DNA of 64,000 bases from an uncultured Lachnospiraceae bacterium (lineage in GTDB: Bacteria; Bacillota; Clostridia; Lachnospirales; Lachnospiraceae), in the NCBI GenBank assembly GCA_930972465.1, contig CAKNHF010000003.1:62001-126000 (forward strand), given 5' to 3'. Below the pieces are notes generated by a model. It was not told the origin of the DNA. It saw only the letters and a list, made by a program, of their open reading frames with translations, and ran no database searches. Shown one piece after another: positions 42,501 to 51,316 of this stretch; position 1 is the stretch's first letter; each line of letters opens with the position of its first letter. A program made the translations under genes and the position numbers.

Positions 42501-44455
42501 CGGTGTTTGTATATCACGCGCGCTCCGAAGAGTGTTATCTGGATCAGTGCGAATACGCTTCATCAGATCCGCTGTACGATCCGTGCAGACATGCAAGAGT
42601 GAAAAATGTACACTGGAGCAGAGACGGTCTCCCGATCCTGAAGATGAGCGCGGATGAGGAGCTCCCGGAAGGAGCGGAGAAAGTAACAATCCAGGTAACC
42701 GTACGTGAAGACTCTGAAGTGGTAAGAGACTTAAGTGACGCCGTTATCAGCGGCGTGGAGAATGCAGTGGAAAACGGAAGCCAGATCAGGCCGGATATCT
42801 CAGTGAGCTGGGGAACGGCAGTCCTGGAAGAAGGCACAGATTACACTGTTGACTATGGCCAGAATATACTGGCGGGAGAGGGAAGTGTTACAATCACGGC
42901 CGTGGAAGGCGGACGCTATACCGGAGAACAGACGGTAACATTCAGAATCCTTCCGTATTTGATCGCAGATTTTACATTCGATGACCCGGAAAACGGACTG
43001 CAGGGCGGAAATGCCGCGGCAGCTGCTGCGGGCGGAAGGATAGATTACGTTGAACGCGACGGTGGATATGCGGCTCAGTTTACTGCAGGGGATCAGGATT
43101 ATCTTAATGTTACTGCGGCAGATGGAAGCAGTCTGCTGACGGGATACGATGAAATTTCGATTTCCTATGATCTGCTCGTCCCGGATACATCGGGTACCAA
43201 CTGGGTGTATTATATTGCACCGGATGATACTTCTCTGACCTGGAATACGAACGGCAATAAAGAACGGTATCTTGGAGTTCTCATTAAAGACGGAAATCTG
43301 GAAGCAGAGCGCTATAATAATAATGGAAGCCGTCCGGCCAACCCGTCCGCATCTGTGGAGGAAGGTACATGGACGCATGTGGATATTGTATATGTGCAGG
43401 ACTGCACGCAGGTCTATGTGGACGGAGAATTGAAGTCACAGGCGGACACAAATTATCAGCTGACAGATATTCTGGGAGATGAGAGTATTTTCCAGATCGG
43501 CAAGGCAAACTGGGCTCCGGGTGAGTACAGTACAATGACGCTTGACAATTTCAGGATTGTTGCAGGCAATGTGACAGAAGAACCTGAAGAACCGATCGAA
43601 CTTCAGATTCTCTCAGATCCGGAGGATTACGCAGGAGCAAAAGGAGAGACCGCCGTATTTGAGATCAGGGCGGTGGGAACCGGACTGAATTATCAGTGGC
43701 AGTACTGCAATGCTTCGTCAGATATATGGAGAGATTCTTCCATGGAAGGAAGCAGTACTTCACGGCTCAGCGTTGAAGTGGCAGGATATCGTGACGGACA
43801 GAAATACCGCTGCGTTGTGACAGACGCGGAAGGAAACACGGCTGTGTCGGGCACTGCAGTAATTACAGTGGCGGAGCCGGAGGCACCGGTGATCACCGGA
43901 CAGCCGGAGGACTATACCGGCAGTGTGGGTGAAACCGCACGGTTTACGGTGCAGGCGTCCGGGACAGGGCTTGCATATCAGTGGCAGTACTGCAACGCTT
44001 CGTCAAATATCTGGAGAGATTCTTCCATGCCGGGATCCGATACGGAGACGGTCAGCGTACCGGTCACAAATTCGAGAGACGGCCAGAAATACCGTTGTGT
44101 TGTCACTGGTGAAAACGGAGGCAGCGTCATATCAAGGGTGGTTTATCTTACCGTAGGAATTGCGGAAGGTGCGCCGGAGATAACGGTACAGCCGGAAGAT
44201 TTCACAGGGGCTGCGGGTGAAACCGCACAGTTCACTGTACAGGCATCCGGAACAGGCCTCACATATAAATGGCAGTACTGCAATGCCGGATCGAATGTCT
44301 GGAGAGGATCATCCATGAAAGGAAACGGAAGCTCCAGCTTAAGCGTACCGGTCACTGCGGCAAGAGACGGACAGAAATACCGTTGTGTCATTACAAGTGA
44401 AAACGGAAGAAGTGTTATTACAGAAGAAGCTGTGCTATACTGTGTACAGCAATAA
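39596..44455 (+). CDS. Secreted GH43 (arabinofuranosidase-like) multidomain glycosidase
   Basis: 1619 residues. Signal peptide 1-29. LamG domain about 38-255, two atrophied Ig domains about 258-428, then a short propeller-like segment (429-620) that resembles a GH43 but lacks the usual catalytic motifs. After an Ig linker comes an intact GH43 about 690-1020: Asp695 (RADPQ), HVWAPELHKVDG, Glu894 (VNEGPA) and GPGHNSF, a pattern like exo-acting alpha-L-arabinofuranosidases (GH43_26-like). A further Ig-like domain, a second LamG domain (1122-1325) and three Ig-like repeats (1332-1619) close the protein. The last 290 residues are almost identical in DNA to the end of the gene at 51317. AAAAGGAAA lies just before the ATG. 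Confidence 0.85.
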   Translation: MKIRRKIIAGILAASMVATAGTVPSAAHAEENPADGAERIVASLNFDDETVGDASAVTKSWADYTGNITYAEGRTGKAIQLDGYGLRLNQKNVGAEYTVSMWMKHDSVLAENQQILFLGHGDSSSENWLDIGGDRGSNRTYEIWTRNTTASSEISGWNYLDESVPQITGEWVMLTVTGDGNSFRAYVNGQQVELTGGGMTDASIRNAANVLNGENQDIYVGVNYWDTAFSGLVDDIVVYGDDLSAEEISALYEQQYTEYVAEHLSLGDLTSVSEDLTLPVSDADGKVSIAWSSDHEDIISNDGTVTRPQTDKDVEVTLTAIFTYGSAEIKKEYTVTVKREDTAADLEEAADALTLCTVTAEDLNLPSEGEKGTAITWSSSDPEVMTDDGKIVSRPAAGEGNAAITLTASISKNGAEITKDFEVEVLEEYYGYIYGYITGDNDRTGSLHLAYSTDGENYTALNSNAGIHFAKIDTNDGTKDLSTGIRFTEISLFRKADGSFGMAAPQGKDQKQVYIYDSEDLLTYSGERLIATNSDLGNVSDVAVKYDASVGGYYLCWTAAGSQYANVTTDLNTFGAAENAEYSRDELNADAKVPDGAKNGSVIGVTKDEYETILNHFAMAAYVSTEQPEEITVDTAADVEDALPDTVSVSYDDGSASAMNVAWDVDTPDFSKAGTYTVTGTLSSYVNPLIEERADPQIIYDETDKCYYFTASYPAYGNVNNGYDRIILRKADTISGLSDDNTEITIWKAPSSGQMAKHVWAPELHKVDGRWYVFFAAGNSDNIWAIRPYVLVCQGDDPYDPDNWVQEDGTAEIHAATSEDSAYFQHMSLDMTYFTDEDSDGTTHHYVIWADIIGQSALYMQEIDPERPWAGTGKVIQLTTPEYGWERDSERVNEGPAILKHDGRIFCTFSASGTGPEYCIGLLYADEDSDLMDPDSWTKLSYPILTSEDVPGEYGPGHNSFTVDADGNPVFVYHARSEECYLDQCEYASSDPLYDPCRHARVKNVHWSRDGLPILKMSADEELPEGAEKVTIQVTVREDSEVVRDLSDAVISGVENAVENGSQIRPDISVSWGTAVLEEGTDYTVDYGQNILAGEGSVTITAVEGGRYTGEQTVTFRILPYLIADFTFDDPENGLQGGNAAAAAAGGRIDYVERDGGYAAQFTAGDQDYLNVTAADGSSLLTGYDEISISYDLLVPDTSGTNWVYYIAPDDTSLTWNTNGNKERYLGVLIKDGNLEAERYNNNGSRPANPSASVEEGTWTHVDIVYVQDCTQVYVDGELKSQADTNYQLTDILGDESIFQIGKANWAPGEYSTMTLDNFRIVAGNVTEEPEEPIELQILSDPEDYAGAKGETAVFEIRAVGTGLNYQWQYCNASSDIWRDSSMEGSSTSRLSVEVAGYRDGQKYRCVVTDAEGNTAVSGTAVITVAEPEAPVITGQPEDYTGSVGETARFTVQASGTGLAYQWQYCNASSNIWRDSSMPGSDTETVSVPVTNSRDGQKYRCVVTGENGGSVISRVVYLTVGIAEGAPEITVQPEDFTGAAGETAQFTVQASGTGLTYKWQYCNAGSNVWRGSSMKGNGSSSLSVPVTAARDGQKYRCVITSENGRSVITEEAVLYCVQQ
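43822..44169 (+). repeat. 348-bp block identical to 55792-56139
   Basis: Part of the Ig-coding 3' region. By eye it is base-for-base identical to 55792-56139 (constant offset 11970), inside a longer stretch (about 43591-44444 and 55561-56414) of high similarity with scattered differences outside the block. Confidence 0.88.
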
Positions 44456-44508
44456 ATTCAGTCGTTTACAGGAGCAAGGGAATCCTGTGAATGTATAAAA
44501 AGTAACCT

Positions 44509-44538
44509 GGATGCAGGGAAAAGACATGCCCTGCATCC
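44509..44538 (+). other. RNA hairpin between glycosidase genes 2 and 3
   Basis: A perfect 10-bp stem GGATGCAGGG/CCCTGCATCC with a 10-base loop, without T-run, ending 18 bases before the next start. Confidence 0.75.
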
Positions 44539-44556
44539 GTAACAAGGAGGGAGAAA

Positions 44557-47500
44557 ATGAGAAAAACCAGGAAAATGTCAAAAGCCATAATGGCAGGTGT
44601 GCTGTCGATGGCCATGGTGATCCAGCCGATGACAGCTTTCGCAGTGGAATCCACAGGCGATACGTCTGAGTTCCAGGACGGGGATACCCTGTATCTCGTC
44701 AACTGCGCCACAACGGATCCATCGGTTGTCCCGAGCGGTTATGACATGGGATCGTGTCAGTCAAACGTTGATCAGGAATATGGTCAGGACAGCACCGGGT
44801 ACAGCTGGGGCTATGACGAGAAAGATTTATCTGGTAAGACGGATGGATCATCTCCGTCAGATCTGACTTCCAGCTCATGGTACATTTCAGATGGAGCAGT
44901 CTACGATGAAGCAACCAGCGGGATCAAATATGAATTTGATCTTCCGGAGGGAGTGGACAGCGTAGAGGTAACTGCCGGAGTATTTATTCCCCAGTGGTGG
45001 GATGACCGTACCGTGGTAATCGAGCTGGAGGGCGAGGACGCCGGCTCCATGAGCTGCGTGGACAATGTCCTTTCTGAGGAAACTTACACAGTCAATGTTG
45101 ACGATGGTGTTTTGAATTTCCGGGCAAAGGCAGCGTCTGACCGGGGGGATGACGCAAATAAAGACCCCATGCTCAGTTATATTATTGTAAAAGCAAATGT
45201 GGAAGAAGAGGAACCGGAAGATCCTTCTGTTCTGACGATCCAGTCAGTAGATGCAAACAGCTATCAGAGTGGAAATGAAGCGAACCTTGCTATCGATGGG
45301 AATACAGGCACACACTGGCACTCATCATGGGCGACAGGACATCCGACGGTAGCGGACGGCCTGTATATCACGATGGATATGGGACAGGAAGTATCCAATC
45401 TTTCACAGCTGACTTACACTCCGAGACAGGATAGGGATTCCAATGGTATTTACACAGAGTATGAGATCTCTGTAAGCACCGACGGATCGGAGTACACAAA
45501 GGTGGCCGAAGGAACCTGGGCTGCGGACAAGGATGTGAAGACAGCTACATTCCCGGAGACAGCTGCAAGATATGTACGTCTTACAGCGGTACATACAATG
45601 GGCAACAGCGACAGTGAGGCAGATCAGTATGCATGCGCGGCTGAGCTTGCTCTCGGAGCAGTCGGAGACTGGGACAGAGATGCGGAAAAAGCGGCGCTCA
45701 GCGAGGCCCTGGCAGCTGCACAGGAATATCTGGACAGCGAGAACGGCAAGACAGAGACAGAGCTTGCAAGATTAAACGGCATGGTAGAAGATGCTGAGAA
45801 AATTGCGGCTGATGCATATCTTGCAGTGAAAGAGGAACTTTCCGGACTTGCTGATGATATAACAGCCGAAGTAGAACGTCTGGAGAATAACGAGCCTTAT
45901 GTCACATACGATTCGATTACCGGTACAGCCGCAGAGAGAATGTATGACAACAACGGAAACAAGATTCAGGCTCACGGCGGACAGGTACAGAAGATCGGCG
46001 ACACATGGTACTGGTATGGTGAGGATAAGACAAACGGATACCGCCCGGTAGAAGGTGTTCACTGCTATTCTTCAACAGATCTGTATAACTGGAAAGATGA
46101 AGGTCTTGCTCTTGACGCCATCGATGTGCCGGATGAGCACTATGGTGACGACAGCTATGTAGATCTTTCTATCTTTGAGACAGATGAAGAACTGAAGGCG
46201 CTGTATGGCGATTATGCGGGACAGCCCTCCGACGACCCGACTTATGAGACAAAGCTTGAAGAGGTTTACTGGAATCTGGCGGAGGACCGCTGCGTTATGG
46301 AGCGTCCGAAAGTTCTCTATAATGAGTCAACCGGACAGTACGTTATGTGGTGGCACTGCGACGGACGTACGCCGACCAATACCGCTGATTACGGCAAAGC
46401 GAGAGCCGGCGTGGCGGTAGCTGATAATCCGGCCGGACCGTTCAAGTTTGTGGGAACATACCTTCTGGCTTCTGATCCGGACCGCACAAGCCACGGATTT
46501 GACAGTGAGGGCGGACATGTCCGCGATATGAACGTGTTTAAGGACGACGACGGAACAGCTTACGTTCTTTACTCATCTGAAGGAAACGAAGTAATGTATA
46601 TCGCCAGACTGAATGATTCTTATACAGGTCTGGCAAAAGATCCGGAAGATATGATCCACGGTGAAGATTTTGCTACGATCAGTACGGACTCCCGTGAGGC
46701 TCCGGCAATGTTTAAGTATAACGGTATGTATTACCTGATCACATCAGGGTGTACGGGCTGGGCTCCGAACCAGGCGGCATACGCGGTGGCAGAGGATCCG
46801 ATGGGACCGTGGACAAGAATGGGTGACCCGTGTGTGGGGGACACAGACAGGAATACATTCTGGACACAGAGCACCTGCGTGATCCCGGTAGACCCGGAGA
46901 ACGGTGAGTTCATCTACATGGGCGACCGTTGGTATAATCCGGATACAGGCGCTGATATCAGTGATTCAAGATACGTATGGCTTCCGATCGAATTCGGTTC
47001 CGACAATACGATCATGATCAAAGATTACAGCAACTGGACACTGGATGAACTGAAGGGTAAGGGAGCAATCTCAGTTGATACAGAGTTCCCGGAGACGACG
47101 ACATCTGTGAGCAGTCTAATGGAATCACTGCCGGATACAGTTGACGTGACAATCGGAGATACACAGTATACTGGAACACCTGTAGAGTGGAGCATGGATG
47201 ACAGAACAGCCGCGCTCGGAGATTATGCGCTCGGAGATGTGACAGTGACAGGAAATCTGACAGAGCTGAACAGAGAATTTACGGTTACGGCATTCAACTG
47301 CCCGCCGTCTCTCGTATACTTTGCGGACTGTGCAACGGGAACAGACAATCCGTCAGAGATTTATGACAGATTTGCAGAAGGAGCAGACGAGCTGTTTAAC
47401 ATGGTTTCCGACCAGGCCTACGGCAACGACGGCGGAATCAACTGGGGTTATACAAGTACTCCGGGGGCATCCGGGGCAGGCTCTTCTCAGGATATGGGAT

Positions 47501-50500
47501 CTCATACCCCTGGCGATTTTTATGACAGCGGCTGGTGGGCAACAAGCAGCGGAACGATCGACTACAGTTTCGAACTGGATCCGGGGAATTATGCGGTAAT
47601 GACCGGATATCAGGAGTGGTGGAGCAGCACAAGGGGCATTAAGATCACAGCGACATCCGTTGATGCAGACGGAAATGAGACGGAGATCGGAACAACGACA
47701 TTCACCCTGTCCGGCGAGCAGGATATGCAGCAGAGAACAGACATGACTGTTCCGGAAAATTCTGACCATGTGATCGTATCCATAAGTAAAGCGTCCGGCA
47801 GCGATCCGGTATTAAGCTGGATCGGTATTGTAAGCACAGACGAGCAGGCAGAGCCGGCCGAGAACCTTGTGACAAATGGAAGCTTTGAAGACGGCGCGAC
47901 CGGCTGGAATCTCGGAAACGGCGCTTCTGTACAGAGCGGCGACGACGCTCCAGACGGAACACAGTATTTGCGCGATAACGGCGATGTCAACAGCTGGGGC
48001 GACGGAAGCAGCCAGAGCGTAGCAGTAGAGCCGGATACAGAGTATGTACTTACCGGATCTGCAAAGGTTGACAGCGATGTTCCGTACTACGTAGGAGCAA
48101 ATGTAGACGGAAGAGAGATTTACGCTGTATTCTCATCAGACAGCGGCTATACAGATACGACAGATACTGCAGACAAGCTTGCATATGAAGTACACGCAGG
48201 CGCAGCAGACTGGACAGATTTTGAAATCAGATTTACAACAGGTTCAGAGACAACATCCGTCAACGTTTATACATGGATCGACGGCGGATACGGATATCTG
48301 GACAATGTGGTTCTCAAAGAAGTAACGGGCCAGTTAGACTGGACGGAATTCGACGCACTGATGGCTGAGATCGATGCACTGGACGAAGCGGAATATACCG
48401 AAGACTCCTGGGCAGAGTTCCAGACAGTTGTAGCAGAGGCGAAAGAATTCAAAGAAAATGCAACAGACGAGACAAAACAGAGAGAGATTCGTCAGATGAT
48501 CTCCACTCTGGAAGACGCTATGGAGAACCTGATCTCCATCCACGAGCCGACAGGCGACGTAACTTACTATGTAGACGCTGAAAACGGAGATGACAGTAAC
48601 GACGGTACATCACCGGAGACAGCATGGAAGACGCTTGCAAAGGCATCCTCCATCCGTCAGCTCAAAGAAGGCGGAAGCATTCTTCTGAAGGCAGGCAGCG
48701 TATGGAACGGCGAGCAGCTGACAGTAAAGAACGCTCAGGGAACAGAAGAGAATCCGGTCGTGATCGGAAGCTACGGTGAAGGAGCAAAACCGGTCATCAA
48801 CGGAAACGGCGCGAACTGGGATGCCGACACGAAAGAAGAGCTGGCAGCAGTTCATATTTACAACAGTGAGAATATTGTGATCGAGAATCTTGAGATCACG
48901 AACTGGGATGAAACTGCAGCGCCGGGAAGCGGCTGGACATATGGACAGAGCAGCAAGCTGTTATCCGGACTTGTTGTGGAGAACAAAGATGCAGGAGCAC
49001 TTTCCAACGTAGTGATCCGCAACAACAAGATCCATGACGTGAACGGAAAAATGTCAGGCGGCGCGGAGAAGGCAGCAGGCGGACTGATTGTTGTCGTAAC
49101 CGGCGGAGGATCCAACCACACAGGCAAAGTTGAGTCCTGGTATGACGGATTGACGATCGACGGAAATGAAGTTTACAAGGTATGCCACGAAGCAATCTAC
49201 ATGGAGAGCGTATGGGCAAGCCGTACATTAGTAGGCGGCACAAGCAGCGACACAGGATACCAGAATGCCGGAAACAGCAACTGGATCGGCAGCAACGACG
49301 TTCTGATTGAGAACAACTATGTACACGACGTAGCCGGAGACGGTATCGTGCCGATCAATACAACAGACGCGCTCGTTCAGTACAACCTGATTGATAATGC
49401 GGCAGATACAAACTGGGATTACAGCGCGAATGTGAACCATGCCGCACTGTGGACATGGGATTCAGACAACGTAACATTCCGTTACAATGAAGCGTCAAAT
49501 TCCTCGAAAGATTCAGCCGGTGAGGCAATGCTTCCGGGAACAAACGACAGCATGGCGTTTGACTTTGACTACGGCGTGCAGAACTGTCTGTATGAGTACA
49601 ACTACAGCCATGACAACTACGGCGGATTCTTGATGCTCTGCCCGGGACCGGGAGCTACGGTGAACAATATCGCAAGATACAATCTGAGCATCAACGACGG
49701 ACGTTACAATGGCGCTCCGATGATCCGCGTCGGCGGAGGCAAATACGGCTCCAACGGCGTACAGGTTTACAACAACACAATGTACTGGGAAGGCAACGGC
49801 GGCTACGCGGCGGCCCTGGCACCGGCATCCGACTGGGAAGGCTCTGTTGTGACAGATGTATCCATCTTCAATAATATCTTCTACGGACCGGCGACAGACG
49901 GAAGCGTGAAACAGTCTGAAGGAGTATCCTACTACAATAACCTTGTATACAGCAGCGACGGAAGCGCGCAGAAAGTATACCAGGCGGCAGCTAACGATGA
50001 GAATGCAGTTTATGAAGATCCGATGTTTGCTGATGTGACAGACTTCACATCCGGAAGCTGGGCAGATGGAAAGACAACTCTCGGCACAGCAGAAGGATTT
50101 AAGATTCAGGAAGGTTCTCCGGCGATCGATGCCGGCGCTGAGCATCCGGATGCACCTGCAAGCTCCCCGTCAGCAGTAGCTGATGAACTGGTTCCGAATA
50201 CGACTGACAAGCCGTTATCCGATTACTATGGAAACGCACTGACAGACGGCAGGAACGATATCGGTGCGAACGAGTACACAGAAGAAGAAGCAAAAGAACT
50301 TAAGATCACTGCAAATCCGGAGGACGTCGAAGGAGCCGCAGGCGAGAACGCGGTATTCACAGTAGCGGCAGAAGGCAGCGGCCTGAGCTATCAGTGGCAG
50401 TATGCAAACGCAGGCTCATCCGTATGGAGAGCATCTTCCATGAGCGGCAGCGATACACCGGAGATCACAGTACCGATCGCAAGTTATCGTGACGGACAGC

Positions 50501-51156
50501 AGTACCGCTGTGTTGTAACAGACAGAGACGGAAACAGTGTTACGTCTGAGAGTGCTACGATCACGATGATCATTCCGGAAGATACGCCGGTGATCACATC
50601 ACAGCCGGAAGACTTTGTCGGAACGGCAGGAGAGATGGCAGTTTTCGAAGTGGAAGCAGAAGGTAGCGGCCTGACATATCAGTGGCAGTACTGCAACGAG
50701 GGATCCAATGTATGGAGAAATTCTTCAATGGCAGGAAGCACGACAGCAGCTATCAGTGTAGAGATCGCTTCTTACAGAGACGGCCAGAAATACAGATGTG
50801 TTGTAACCAGCGAATCCGGATACAGCGCAACATCTGATGCGGCAGCGATTATTATCGGAGTCGCAGAAGACGCGCCGCACATCACCAGCCAGCCGGTAAG
50901 CTATGAAGGAGCCGCAGGCGATACTGCAGTATTTGAGGTGAAGGCGGAAGGCGAAGGCCTGACATATCAGTGGCAGTACTGCAACGCAAATTCTAATGTT
51001 TGGAGAACCTCATCCATGAAAGGAAACGGAACATCAACATTAAGCGTACCTGTTACTGCAGCAAGAGACGGCCAGAAATACCGCTGCGTAATAACCAGCG
51101 GAACAGGAAGAGTGGTAACGACTGAGACAGCAGTTCTGACAGTTATCGCAAACTAG
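44557..51156 (+). CDS. Secreted GH43_24-like exo-beta-1,3-galactanase fused to a beta-helix domain
   Basis: 2199 residues. Signal peptide 1-31. Unnamed module copy C 45-220; F5/8C (CBM32) 225-367; a FIVAR-like helical segment 369-448; GH43_24-like propeller about 450-842 (AHGGQVQKIGDTWYWYGEDK, VMERPKVLYN, HVRDMNVFKDDDG, SREAPAMFKYNGMYYLITSG, TGWAPN). That subfamily contains exo-beta-1,3-galactanases acting on the arabinogalactan backbone. Then an Ig linker, unnamed module copy D 919-1097, a CBM4/CenC-like domain 1102-1258 (NLVTNGSFEDGATGW), a second FIVAR segment, and a right-handed parallel beta-helix about 1333-1912 starting YYVDAENGDDSNDG, with enzyme-like size but unassigned family. Three Ig-like domains end the chain. 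AGGAGG precedes the ATG by 8 bases. Confidence 0.85.
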   Translation: MRKTRKMSKAIMAGVLSMAMVIQPMTAFAVESTGDTSEFQDGDTLYLVNCATTDPSVVPSGYDMGSCQSNVDQEYGQDSTGYSWGYDEKDLSGKTDGSSPSDLTSSSWYISDGAVYDEATSGIKYEFDLPEGVDSVEVTAGVFIPQWWDDRTVVIELEGEDAGSMSCVDNVLSEETYTVNVDDGVLNFRAKAASDRGDDANKDPMLSYIIVKANVEEEEPEDPSVLTIQSVDANSYQSGNEANLAIDGNTGTHWHSSWATGHPTVADGLYITMDMGQEVSNLSQLTYTPRQDRDSNGIYTEYEISVSTDGSEYTKVAEGTWAADKDVKTATFPETAARYVRLTAVHTMGNSDSEADQYACAAELALGAVGDWDRDAEKAALSEALAAAQEYLDSENGKTETELARLNGMVEDAEKIAADAYLAVKEELSGLADDITAEVERLENNEPYVTYDSITGTAAERMYDNNGNKIQAHGGQVQKIGDTWYWYGEDKTNGYRPVEGVHCYSSTDLYNWKDEGLALDAIDVPDEHYGDDSYVDLSIFETDEELKALYGDYAGQPSDDPTYETKLEEVYWNLAEDRCVMERPKVLYNESTGQYVMWWHCDGRTPTNTADYGKARAGVAVADNPAGPFKFVGTYLLASDPDRTSHGFDSEGGHVRDMNVFKDDDGTAYVLYSSEGNEVMYIARLNDSYTGLAKDPEDMIHGEDFATISTDSREAPAMFKYNGMYYLITSGCTGWAPNQAAYAVAEDPMGPWTRMGDPCVGDTDRNTFWTQSTCVIPVDPENGEFIYMGDRWYNPDTGADISDSRYVWLPIEFGSDNTIMIKDYSNWTLDELKGKGAISVDTEFPETTTSVSSLMESLPDTVDVTIGDTQYTGTPVEWSMDDRTAALGDYALGDVTVTGNLTELNREFTVTAFNCPPSLVYFADCATGTDNPSEIYDRFAEGADELFNMVSDQAYGNDGGINWGYTSTPGASGAGSSQDMGSHTPGDFYDSGWWATSSGTIDYSFELDPGNYAVMTGYQEWWSSTRGIKITATSVDADGNETEIGTTTFTLSGEQDMQQRTDMTVPENSDHVIVSISKASGSDPVLSWIGIVSTDEQAEPAENLVTNGSFEDGATGWNLGNGASVQSGDDAPDGTQYLRDNGDVNSWGDGSSQSVAVEPDTEYVLTGSAKVDSDVPYYVGANVDGREIYAVFSSDSGYTDTTDTADKLAYEVHAGAADWTDFEIRFTTGSETTSVNVYTWIDGGYGYLDNVVLKEVTGQLDWTEFDALMAEIDALDEAEYTEDSWAEFQTVVAEAKEFKENATDETKQREIRQMISTLEDAMENLISIHEPTGDVTYYVDAENGDDSNDGTSPETAWKTLAKASSIRQLKEGGSILLKAGSVWNGEQLTVKNAQGTEENPVVIGSYGEGAKPVINGNGANWDADTKEELAAVHIYNSENIVIENLEITNWDETAAPGSGWTYGQSSKLLSGLVVENKDAGALSNVVIRNNKIHDVNGKMSGGAEKAAGGLIVVVTGGGSNHTGKVESWYDGLTIDGNEVYKVCHEAIYMESVWASRTLVGGTSSDTGYQNAGNSNWIGSNDVLIENNYVHDVAGDGIVPINTTDALVQYNLIDNAADTNWDYSANVNHAALWTWDSDNVTFRYNEASNSSKDSAGEAMLPGTNDSMAFDFDYGVQNCLYEYNYSHDNYGGFLMLCPGPGATVNNIARYNLSINDGRYNGAPMIRVGGGKYGSNGVQVYNNTMYWEGNGGYAAALAPASDWEGSVVTDVSIFNNIFYGPATDGSVKQSEGVSYYNNLVYSSDGSAQKVYQAAANDENAVYEDPMFADVTDFTSGSWADGKTTLGTAEGFKIQEGSPAIDAGAEHPDAPASSPSAVADELVPNTTDKPLSDYYGNALTDGRNDIGANEYTEEEAKELKITANPEDVEGAAGENAVFTVAAEGSGLSYQWQYANAGSSVWRASSMSGSDTPEITVPIASYRDGQQYRCVVTDRDGNSVTSESATITMIIPEDTPVITSQPEDFVGTAGEMAVFEVEAEGSGLTYQWQYCNEGSNVWRNSSMAGSTTAAISVEIASYRDGQKYRCVVTSESGYSATSDAAAIIIGVAEDAPHITSQPVSYEGAAGDTAVFEVKAEGEGLTYQWQYCNANSNVWRTSSMKGNGTSTLSVPVTAARDGQKYRCVITSGTGRVVTTETAVLTVIAN

Positions 51157-51182
51157 TTTTATTGTAAAAGAAATTATCGCGA

Positions 51183-51291
51183 ATAATGGGCTGTAAGTCC
51201 GGCAGAAAATCCTGTTTGGAATGAGTAGATTTAGAGGTGTTACGGCTTTATCGTCGGAACAGATGTATTGCCGGAACTTACGGCCCATTAT
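51183..51291 (+). other. Long-range inverted repeat in the leader of glycosidase gene 4
   Basis: 51183-51203 (ATAATGGGCTGTAAGTCCGGC) pairs with 51270-51291 over about 21 bp with one G-U and one bulged base, closing a loop of 66 bases. The right arm ends 25 bases before the ATG at 51317. Confidence 0.75.
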
Positions 51292-51316
51292 GAATCTTAG
51301 AGAAGAAAGGGGAAAA

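Noticed and set aside
48555..50290. Firm GH136 (lacto-N-biosidase) call for the beta-helix domain
   Set aside because: The opening motif is common to many beta-helix families and the catalytic residues cannot be placed by eye.
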